From positions 1 through 17,791 of the forward strand of contig MSJI02000110.1 in NCBI GenBank assembly GCA_001931905.2: a stretch of 17,791 nt of DNA, read 5' to 3'. Source of the DNA: Cladosporium sp. IMV 00045 (Eukaryota > Ascomycota > Dothideomycetes > Cladosporiales > Cladosporiaceae). Shown here one piece after another: positions 1 to 7,282 of the stretch. Positions within the stretch are counted from its first letter, which is position 1; the number at the start of each line of letters is the position of its first letter. Position numbers and translations under genes: made by a program. The notes under the pieces were generated by a model. It was not told the origin of the DNA. It saw only the letters and a program-made list of their open reading frames with translations, and did no database searches.

Positions 1-3000
1 GCCGTCTTCTGGTCCAGCAACGAGAACCACGTGCGCCGCGCCCGCCTCGACAACGGCATCATGCCCTTCGTCAAGCAGATCGACACCGTCGCCGCCGAAT
101 TCCCGGCTTTCACCAACTACCTCTACGTCACGTACAACGCCGCCGAGCACGATATCGACTTCAACGACAGGGGCACCATGGTTCTCGGATCGGGTGTGTA
201 CCGTATCGGCTCTTCCGTCGAGTTCGATTGGTGCTCTGTTCGTGCTGTTCGCACTCTGCGCGAGAATGGTCACAAGACTGTTATGGTTAACGTATGTATC
301 CCTTTTCTCCTCCTTGCTCGGCATGCTTTATGCTGCTGTCTTATGCGCAAATCCGAAATTTTGGGTTGCGCCTGCCGAGAGCTGCATGTTGCAAACCCAC
401 CATTCCCTTTCCCAGCCCACGATACACCCTATGTGCAGCTACCTAATGCGTCAATTCCTCATTTTGGGTTGCGCGTGTTGAGAGCTGCATATCGCAATCA
501 CCGCCTTCCTTCCTCGTTTTGGAAATCATCAGAACTTCACTAACAGAAACCCAAATTAGTACAACCCCGAGACCGTCAGCACTGACTACGACGAGGCAGA
601 CCGCCTCTACTTCGAGAATATCACGAATGAGATAATCCTCGATATCTACCAGCTCGAGCGTTCTGCAGGTGTTGTCATTTCGATGGGTGGCCAGACCTCC
701 AACAACATCGCTCTGCAGCTGTACCGCGCCAACGTCAAGGTTCTTGGAACCTCTCCTGAGATGATCGACACGGCGGAGAATCGCTATAAGTTCTCACGGT
801 TAGTATCCCCATCCCCCTCACGCGTCGAGAAAAGAATTCTAACACCCTTCACAGAATGCTTGACAGACTTGGTGTTGACCAGCCTGAGTGGAAGGAATTG
901 ACCAGCATCGACGAGGCCAAGGACTTCTGCAACAGAGTCAAGTACCCCGTCCTTGTCCGTCCCTCTTACGTGCTCTCTGGCGCTGCCATGAACACCGTGT
1001 ACTCCGAGCACGATCTTGCCCTGTACCTCAACCAGGCCGCGGACGTGTCCAAGGACCACCCCGTTGTCATTACCAAGTACATCGAGGGCGCCAAGGAGAT
1101 CGAAATGGATGCCGTCGCTCGCGGTGGTACCATGATCGGTCACTTCATCTCTGAGCACGTCGAGAACGCCGGTGTTCACTCTGGTGACGCTACCCTGATT
1201 CTTCCCCCTCAGGATCTCGACCCGGAGACCATTCGCAGGATTGAGGACGCTACTCGCAAGATTGGTGATGCTCTCAACATCACTGGTCCATACAACATCC
1301 AGTTCATTGCCAAGGACAACGACATCAAGGTCATCGAGTGCAACGTTCGTGCCTCGCGCTCCTTCCCTTTCGTTTCCAAGGTTATGAGTTGCGATCTCAT
1401 TGAGATGGCCACCAAGGCCATGGCCAACATTCCTCTGCAGCCCTACCCGGAGCTCAACATCCCTGCCGACTACGTTGGTGTTAAGGTTCCCCAGTTCTCC
1501 TTCTCCCGTCTTTCCGGCGCTGACCCTGTTATGGGTGTCGAGATGGCTTCCACTGGTGAGGTCGCTTGTTTCGGCAAGACCAAGTACGACGCCTACCTCA
1601 AGGGTCTCATCGCCACTGGCTTCAAGCTTCCCAAGAAGAACATTCTGTTCTCTATCGGTTCTTTCAAGGACAAGATGGAGATGTTGCCTTCTATCAAGAC
1701 TCTCTACAAGCTTGGCTACAAGCTCTTCGCCACCGCTGGTACTGCCGACTTCCTGAGCGAGAACGACCTTGAGGTGCAGTTCCTTGAGGCTCTCCAGGAC
1801 GAAGGCCAGAGGAACGAGTACTCTTTGACTCACGCTTTGGCCAACAACCTGATCGACTTGTACATCAACCTGCCTTCCTCCAACAGGTTCAGACGTCCTG
1901 CCAACTACATGTCCAAGGGTTACCGCACCAGACGTATGGCCGTCGACTACCAGACTCCTCTTGTTACGAATGTCAAGAACGCGAAGATCCTCATCGAGGC
2001 TATCGCACGTAACTTCGACTTGAACGTCAGCAAGCTTGACTGCCACACCTTCTCCGAGGTTGACGGCGCTCAGGCCGCTGTCCAGAACCCCGAGAACCTG
2101 CCTTCTCTGACCGAGATGCTCGTCAAGTCTCCCTTCAAGGGCAAGGACATCGTCTCCGTCAAGCAGTTCACCAGGGATGACCTTCACTTGCTTTTCACCG
2201 TTGCTGCTGAGATGCGCCTCGGTGTCGAGCGTGACGGCTGCCTCAACACCCTCAAGGGTCGCGTCCTGGGCTTGCTCTTCTTCGAGCCGTCCACTCGCAC
2301 CTCTTGCTCTTTCGATGCTGCCATGAAGCGTCTTGGTGGTGAGACCATCATCGTCAACGAGTCTCACTCTAGCACCAAGAAGGGTGAGGGTCTTGATGAC
2401 ACCGTTCGCACTCTTGACCAGTACTGCGACGCCGTCGTCCTCCGCCACCCTGACAACGAGAGTGCCGACATCGCTTCCGAGGCTGCCGCTGGCCCGATCA
2501 TCAACGCTGGTAACGGCTCCCGCGAGCACCCGACCCAGGCCTTCCTCGACCTCTTCACCATCCGTGAGGAGCTCGGCACTGTCAACGGTTTGACCATCAC
2601 CTTCACCGGTGACCTCAAGTACGGCCGCACCGTCCACTCCCTCTGCGAGCTGCTCCGCCACTACAACGTGCAGGTGCAGCTCGCCTCGCCCGCCGCCCTT
2701 GCCATCCCCTCCAAGGTGCGCGCGGCTCTGCAGGCTCGCGGCCAGTTGCTCATCGAGAGCGACACTCTCACGCCCGAGATGCTCGCCAAGACCGACGTCC
2801 TCTACTGCACGCGCGTGCAGAAGGAGCGCTTCGAGGACCCCAACCTGTACGAGGAGGTCAAGGACGCGTTCGTCGTCGACGGCAAGACCCTCAAGGCCGC
2901 CAAGCAGAACATGATTGTCATGCACCCGCTGCCCCGCAACGCCGAGCTCAGCAAGGAGGTCGACGACGACCCTAGGGCCGCGTACTTCAGACAGGTGAGT

Positions 3001-3108
3001 TTTGCCCCTACCCTGACATCGAAATGACATAGAAACTGACATCCATCACAGATGCGCTACGGCATGTTCGTCCGCATGGCTCTCCTTGCCCTCGTCATGG
3101 CGCCCTAG
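1..3108 (+). CDS. URA2: CPSase-aspartate transcarbamoylase fusion protein, 3' part (exons 1-291, 560-798, 855-2994, 3052-3108)
   Basis: This multifunctional enzyme makes carbamoyl phosphate and then carbamoyl aspartate, the first steps of de novo UMP synthesis. The 5' part lies outside the window; 908 residues are visible. In order: the C-terminal CPSase half with its ATP-grasp domain (residues about 90-430; [17 protein letters not shown]), an MGS-like allosteric domain (about 439-562; [17 protein letters not shown]), and the ATCase domain (about 605-908). ATCase motifs are all present: the carbamoyl-phosphate loop FFEPSTRTS from residue 652, the SSTKKGEG loop, [21 protein letters not shown] and MHPLPRN. 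Introns at 292-559, 799-854 and 2995-3051 have GT-AG ends and join in frame. The pseudo-dihydroorotase domain expected between MGS and ATCase in fungal homologues is absent; only about 42 residues link them. The known feedback inhibitor of the family is UTP. The gene converges with the minus-strand AtuA gene. Identification is certain; pyrABCN is the Aspergillus name. Confidence 0.97.
341..503 (+). repeat. Imperfect tandem duplication inside URA2 intron 1 (copies 341-400 and 444-503)
   Basis: The 268-nt intron is long compared with the other introns here (56-78 nt). Two segments offset by 103 bp match: both contain ATTTTGGGTTGCGC (358 and 461) followed by GAGAGCTGCAT (377 and 480), with similar but diverged flanks. 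The duplication accounts for about 103 nt of the extra length. Reading exon 1 through into the intron stays open to a stop at 541-543, just before the acceptor at 558-559. Confidence 0.8.
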
Positions 3109-3708
3109 GCGGGCTCCGTAGACGACGACGATATGGGGAGAGGAAGAGCACTATTCCGTGATGAATCTCCACCAAAACGAAGCATAGCGGGACGGCGTTG
3201 ATTTTTGTGATTTCTTTTCCGAATTCTTCTTGCTCTACGCATAGGCACACCTTTGCCATTCTTTTTTTCTAAAAGTCTTTGTTTTTGAAAACCCTGATAC
3301 CAAAACGTGAAAATAGATCTTCTGCATCCAGTGCGAAGATCTAGAAAGCGATGACACGATGATTTTGTTTTATTTGTTTTGTAAGATTAGGTATTTTGAA
3401 TGTTCTCCTTTCGAGAGGCCTGCGTATGGTTGCGCAGTAGATGTTTTGTTATATTATTAGACTACTATTACATAGACACGTCAATTACACATTTTCGTTT
3501 GTTCAATTCGTGTGTTTTGTGTTGCATTTCTTTTCGTTGACGGCCTCAGGCATTCAATTCAAGACGCCTGTTTTTTCAAAGCAACCGATGCATATATCTG
3601 TCTCCCAACAACAGAAATGTGGAAGCGATGGTCTCGGTATACAGTGGCACATAACTCATTCGATCTGGAGAGTGTGCTAAAAGAGACATAAAGAACATCA
3701 CCACCATC
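3109..3708. other. Convergent intergenic region, 3' flanks of URA2 and the AtuA gene
   Basis: This 600-bp stretch separates the two stop codons. It is rich in T runs, for example around 3260-3290 and 3360-3390, as expected for fungal 3' untranslated regions. It also holds a strong stem-loop at 3314-3343. I see no convincing coding sequence, tRNA or other RNA gene. Confidence 0.6.
3314..3343. other. Stem-loop in the URA2 3' flank
   Basis: TAGATCTTC (3314-3322) is the perfect reverse complement of GAAGATCTA (3335-3343). Inside, GCA (3324-3326) can pair with TGC (3332-3334) around a 5-nt loop, leaving T3323 bulged. It starts 206 nt after the URA2 stop codon, so it may lie in the 3' UTR. Its role is unknown; it could be an mRNA structure or chance. 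Confidence 0.6.
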
Positions 3709-5532
3709 CTACAACTTCCCTCTATTCAAAAACCTGTTCGGCAAATCGACATACTTCGACCTCAGATACTCGGCGACATTCTTGCCCAGAAAATCATACG
3801 AGCTCGAACAACTCACGCCGCGATCGAGATGATCGTGCAGCAAAAAGTGCACCGCGAGCAAATTTGGCAGCTCGAAGCGATCGATTTTCTTGCCCTTATA
3901 CTCATCGCCCAGCAGGTTCTTGACGGTTTCGACAGAAAGGGTGGAGCGCAACCAGTCCCATTCGTCGCGGTGCCGCACCCAAAAACCTACGTTGGCGTTG
4001 CTGCCTTTATCGCCGCTGCGCGCATGGACTAGCCAGCCTAGAGGGCCGTGAGTTGTTGGGCCGAAGTCGGATTGGGCATTGGTTGTCACGGGCTGGGAGG
4101 GCTGTTGAGTCGCCCACGTCTTCGTCTCTGGAGGGGGTGGGATTTCGAAACTACTGCCGTCCCAGAGGTGCGCGCGGTGCTCGACGTCGCTCTGCGGGAG
4201 GAGAGTCACGTAGTACTCGAAGATGGGTTTGGGGAGGCCCTGTCTGAAGTCTAGGTGGAACGTGGCGCCCGGGTAGGACTGCATGATGGGGTCGATGATG
4301 GGGCGCAGGAATTTCTCCGGCGCCAGATCGGCTTCTGAACGAGCCTGTGCGAAAACTCTCAGGTCGACGGTCGCTGCGTTCTGGTTGCTGGCGTTCTCGG
4401 CTGCGCTGCCGTTCAGGGTGAATTCGAGCTTGCTGAAGCGGTGGATGTGCGGTTGCAGGAGATGGCGCACTTGCGCTTCGAGCATGCGTGCTTTCTCCGG
4501 GATGTCGAGGCCGCAGGGGAACCAGTGTACTTCTGCTTGATAGCCGCCTTTGGCTGTGAGGCCGATCTTGGTGGTCGCGGGTGGGACTGCGCCTTTGACG
4601 CCGTGCAGAGCAACGCGGTCGGTGCCTAGTTGTTCGAACCAGAGGTCGTCGAGGATGGCGGTGACGTCGCTGTTGTAGTACCAAGGGCCTTGGATTTCGT
4701 ACAGGAGTTGCGAACTGCAGGTCTGCGTGCTCACTTCGCCGCCGGAGTGGAGACTCTTGGTTATGATCACTTGTCCGGTGGACGAGATCTCTGCGATCGG
4801 GTAGCCGATGTCGAGCCAGCCTTTGGCTTCTAGGGTTTTGAAGCCGGTGAAGTTGCCGCCGGTGACATAGTTGCTGCATTCGATGAGATGGCCGGCGACG
4901 AAAGCGTTGGCCAGCTCGTGGAGTTGGTTCCTCTCCCAGCCGTGCCACCAATATGCTGCTCCGATCACGGGACTGGCATCGCTCACCCTGCCGCAGACGA
5001 CGATATCGGCTCCTTTGGCGAAGGCTGCAGCAATCCCCAGTCCGCCTAGGTAAGCTTGCGCAGAAAGAGGTTCGAACTTCCAATCGTCGAGCAGCTCGCC
5101 GGTGCAGATGTTCTCGAACTTAGATTTACCGTCACGACGAGCCTTTTCGACCGCAGGCAACACTTCGTCGCCACTGATATAAGCAACCTTGAGGCTCAGA
5201 CCCTTCTTCTCAACCATATCAGTCACGACTCGATGAAGAAGCTTCGTATCCGAAGCACCAGCATTAACTGCGACTTTGATCTTGTTCTTTGCAAGATCAC
5301 CCAAGGCAGGCTCGAGAGCTTCGATGAAAGTCGGCTCGTAGGCGTCGCCGCCTTGCTCCGATTTCATCGCGGCTCGAGTCGTCATGTTGAACTCGCTCAT
5401 CCAGTCTCCGATTATCACGTCGATTGGATCGGTAGGGTGGTTTTTGGCTAGGTGCGCCATGGCTGCTCGACGGTCGGTGGCGGCGCCGGAGCAGCCGGCG
5501 ATGCGGATTGGTCGTTTGGTTTGAGATGACAT
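3709..5532 (-). CDS. AtuA-family (acyclic terpene utilisation, DUF1446) protein
   Basis: A single uninterrupted 607-codon frame runs from ATG at 5532 to TAG at 3709. The N-terminal three quarters (about residues 8-460) resembles the AtuA/DUF1446 family: RIAGCSGAATDRR at the start, VNAGASD near residue 90, then YLGGLGIAAAFAKGADIVVCGRVSDASPVIGAAYWWHGW, and a VTGGNFTGF motif. The C-terminal part (about 490-600) matches the small AtuA-like domain, with WLVHARSGDKGSNANVGFWV and NLLAVHFLLHD. A Pro/Thr-rich linker (PPPPETKTWATQQPSQPV) joins the two. AtuA was named from Pseudomonas citronellol/geraniol catabolism; the biochemical role of the fungal relatives is not established, so a substrate should not be assumed. 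No signal peptide or membrane segment is evident, suggesting a soluble protein. The family call is firm, the function is not. Confidence 0.93.
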   Translation of the reverse strand: MSSQTKRPIRIAGCSGAATDRRAAMAHLAKNHPTDPIDVIIGDWMSEFNMTTRAAMKSEQGGDAYEPTFIEALEPALGDLAKNKIKVAVNAGASDTKLLHRVVTDMVEKKGLSLKVAYISGDEVLPAVEKARRDGKSKFENICTGELLDDWKFEPLSAQAYLGGLGIAAAFAKGADIVVCGRVSDASPVIGAAYWWHGWERNQLHELANAFVAGHLIECSNYVTGGNFTGFKTLEAKGWLDIGYPIAEISSTGQVIITKSLHSGGEVSTQTCSSQLLYEIQGPWYYNSDVTAILDDLWFEQLGTDRVALHGVKGAVPPATTKIGLTAKGGYQAEVHWFPCGLDIPEKARMLEAQVRHLLQPHIHRFSKLEFTLNGSAAENASNQNAATVDLRVFAQARSEADLAPEKFLRPIIDPIMQSYPGATFHLDFRQGLPKPIFEYYVTLLPQSDVEHRAHLWDGSSFEIPPPPETKTWATQQPSQPVTTNAQSDFGPTTHGPLGWLVHARSGDKGSNANVGFWVRHRDEWDWLRSTLSVETVKNLLGDEYKGKKIDRFELPNLLAVHFLLHDHLDRGVSCSSSYDFLGKNVAEYLRSKYVDLPNRFLNRGKL

Positions 5533-6262
5533 GTTGGTTGATTGTGTTAGTTGTTGTGTTTCTTGTTAAGAGTGGGATCGCAATTAAGGTGGGTAGAGCG
5601 TAGATATACTTTGATCAATTACATATATGTAGTTGTCTACCTCGGGAATAGTCAAATGTGCTCTTCCCAGGGTCGTTACTTCAAGGCGGGGGAAACGATC
5701 TCGTGTGACCAACGGACAACAATTGCCCGAGAGCAGAGGATAAGACAAATTCTTGGTTGGATGATTGATGATTCGATCAATTGAGATAGTTGATGATATC
5801 TTTCAATGAACCAATCTCTTAGGCGCAACTCCTCGTCAGTTTGGTGAATGCATCCTGGTATACAGCAGATTTCAAGTGCTCAATCGCATGGTGGACCACG
5901 GAGAGCCATCTTCTTTGCAGGAACTCTCAAACTATCCCTCCGCGGCTCTTGGTCTTTAGATGTCGCTGTATCTGACGATATATGTATATAAAGTATAATG
6001 CAACAGAGGTTTCCTAGTCGATACTTTCAGTGCTCTTCTCCCGGATGATCTAATTGGAGACCAGGCATACTTGTGCAGTGTACGGAGGTAGTGCATTCCA
6101 TGTGTGCTGATTGATAAGGATAGTAACGCGACATAACGTGATGCCCAAGAATATGAAACCGAGAAAGCAAGAGCGTGTAACAAATCAGATTGTTGTCACT
6201 CGTCTGTTGCAATAACAATTCCACGGCAACAGAACAGCACAAAGCATGCTTTTAAATTGTGC
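5533..6262. other. Intergenic region upstream of the AtuA gene (minus) and of the SRP RNA gene (plus)
   Basis: About 730 bp without a convincing gene. It contains a CCAAT motif at 5811-5815, about 280 bp upstream of the AtuA start, a self-complementary ACATATATGT at 5621-5630 and a TATATAAAG at 5985-5993 with no clear partner gene. These are candidate promoter elements by sequence only. Confidence 0.4.
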
Positions 6263-6269
6263 TTTATAA
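6263..6269 (+). promoter_or_regulatory. TATA box of the SRP RNA gene
   Basis: TTTATAA lies 30 bp upstream of the inferred RNA start near 6293. This is the spacing used by TATA elements of many fungal RNA polymerase III genes such as scR1 and U6. The assignment depends on the downstream RNA gene being correct. Confidence 0.6.
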
Positions 6270-6285
6270 CATACAATCTAAAGAC

Positions 6286-6293
6286 TGACGTCA
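6286..6293. promoter_or_regulatory. Palindromic CRE/ATF-type site TGACGTCA
   Basis: A perfect TGACGTCA inside a 10-bp palindrome (CTGACGTCAG, 6285-6294). It abuts the inferred SRP RNA start. The 8-mer is the consensus for bZIP factors of the ATF/CREB class (fungal Atf1/AtfA). Binding is not shown by sequence alone. Confidence 0.5.
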
Positions 6294-6305
6294 GCTGTAA
6301 TGGCA

Positions 6306-6370
6306 TGGTGAAGTGGACCCGCGCTCTTCGGATTTCTTCGAAATCCAACCTGACGTGCCCAGTTCGAACC
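6306..6370 (+). promoter_or_regulatory. Internal A box and B box of a type 2 RNA polymerase III promoter
   Basis: TGGTGAAGTGG (6306-6316) fits the A-box consensus TRGYNNARNNG at every position. GTTCGAACC (6362-6370) fits the B-box consensus GWTCRANNC. The spacing is within the range used by TFIIIC. A tRNA was considered and rejected because the arms do not fold. Confidence 0.75.
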
Positions 6371-6544
6371 CTGTGACGGTCGCCCACTCGCTCAGTAATG
6401 AGCGATTGCTGCGCGCGGCTCTAAGCTGCTGATATAACCTTCAGCCGAGCAATCGGGCAGAGAGTGTCAGGTCATGGGGTGGCGGTGCTGGACTACATGT
6501 CTCGTCGGTGAAATCAGACGGGGCGGTGATGGGACTCGCGACAC

Positions 6545-6549
6545 TTTTT
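6545..6549 (+). terminator. T5 RNA polymerase III terminator of the SRP RNA gene
   Basis: A run of five T is the first such run downstream of the internal promoter boxes. Base pairing of helix 5 appears to end near 6510, so the primary transcript would carry about 35 unpaired 3' nucleotides, which may be trimmed. Confidence 0.55.
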
Positions 6550-7282
6550 GCTGGTTGTTGATATTTTTGTTACATTCTGAAATGCCCTTCTGATCTATCG
6601 CCTTTTTCTTGTTTACCCATATACGTCTTCCATTTGCTGCCTCGGCGTATCAATCGGTGTCAACTCGCGCAAATGGTTGCAGAGGGTGTTTCCTATCCTT
6701 GCAAGTCCTTCTGTCGTTCACTTTGAGGGAGCTCTGTTGTTAGATATGGGAGCTCGGTCGTCTCTCTGTGACGACGGGTGTTACATGCCGAACACGATTG
6801 GCTAGAGAGTATCGCGTTACTTTGAATAGAACAATGTCATGTCGTATCTCGACCGTCATGGGCGTGTTTCAAGGCCTGAGTGACAAGTAGAGATGCCTTC
6901 GGCCACGAGAGAACGATGATGTACTGTACGAGAGGTCTACCTCCCTTCCGGAATGTAGCGTCATAGTATCAATCAAATTGCGATGATTTTATCATGATTA
7001 TCATTCAATAGAACAACAGGTACAAGATAGTGAATAATATACATGTCTGTTGACACGGCAGAGCTTCGGAAGGCATCCGACGGGCAAACAGCGTCATCGC
7101 GCAAGACCCGAGCGGGCTCTGGCTCCATCGTGCTGCATCCTCTCATCACCACTACTCCTCCAACACCGGACACGCTTACAGATCGCCACACCCAAGCCCG
7201 CCGTCCCACTCTTTACTCTCTCTCTACCTTGCTTTTTGTTTTCTCCCACTCCGCAACCCGCGACACTACCTAGCGGTATCAC
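6550..7282. other. Intergenic region and UBA1 promoter
   Basis: About 730 bp with no convincing gene. A CCAAT box lies on the minus strand at 6797-6801 (ATTGG), about 480 bp before the UBA1 start codon. A pyrimidine-rich tract at about 7203-7252 just before the start codon is typical of a fungal core promoter or 5' UTR. A 76-codon frame opened by ATG 7043 ends at 7273; it would be an upstream ORF only if transcription starts before 7043. Confidence 0.5.

Larger units (their letters stand above)
6293..6549 (+). ncRNA. Signal recognition particle RNA (7SL/scR1-type), RNA polymerase III gene
   Basis: This RNA is the scaffold of the particle that delivers ribosomes to the ER. The inferred 5' end, AGCTGTAATGGC (6293-6304), matches my memory of the start of yeast scR1 and carries the UGUAA U-turn bound by Alu-domain proteins. 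Internal promoters follow: A box TGGTGAAGTGG (6306-6316) and B box GTTCGAACC (6362-6370). Folding by eye supports SRP architecture. Helix 4-like hairpin: 6330-6336 with 6340-6346. Helix 5: ACGTG 6353-6357 with CATGT 6496-6500, CCAG 6359-6362 with CTGG 6488-6491, and CCCTGTGAC 6369-6377 with GTCATGGGG 6471-6479. This encloses an S domain of about 93 nt. Helix 6: CGCTCA-GTAA-TGAGCG (6389-6404), with the GNAR tetraloop bound by SRP19. A helix 8 candidate starts with ATTGCT 6405-6410 and AGCAAT 6448-6453; its tip is not resolved. A T5 run ends it, giving about 255 nt, close to the 254 nt of S. pombe. The exact 3' end is uncertain. Confidence 0.85.

Noticed and set aside
784..3042. A very long minus-strand open frame (752 codons) opposite URA2
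   Set aside because: It is the antisense shadow of a highly codon-biased gene. The plus strand carries full CPSase and ATCase motifs, and the minus product resembles no family.
4151..5083. Long Arg-rich minus-strand frame within the AtuA gene
   Set aside because: It is an out-of-frame shadow on the same strand as the AtuA gene, with low-complexity Arg/Ser/Pro composition.
6299..6385. tRNA or tRNA-derived SINE, suggested by A-box and B-box matches and an Arg/Ser-like 3' end
   Set aside because: The acceptor and T stems do not pair and position 33 of the candidate anticodon loop is not T. The boxes are better explained as the internal promoter of SRP RNA, with the longer helices supporting that.
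7043..7273. A 76-codon frame ending 9 nt before the UBA1 start
   Set aside because: It lies largely in the promoter and pyrimidine-rich leader, has no recognisable domain and is probably upstream of the transcription start.
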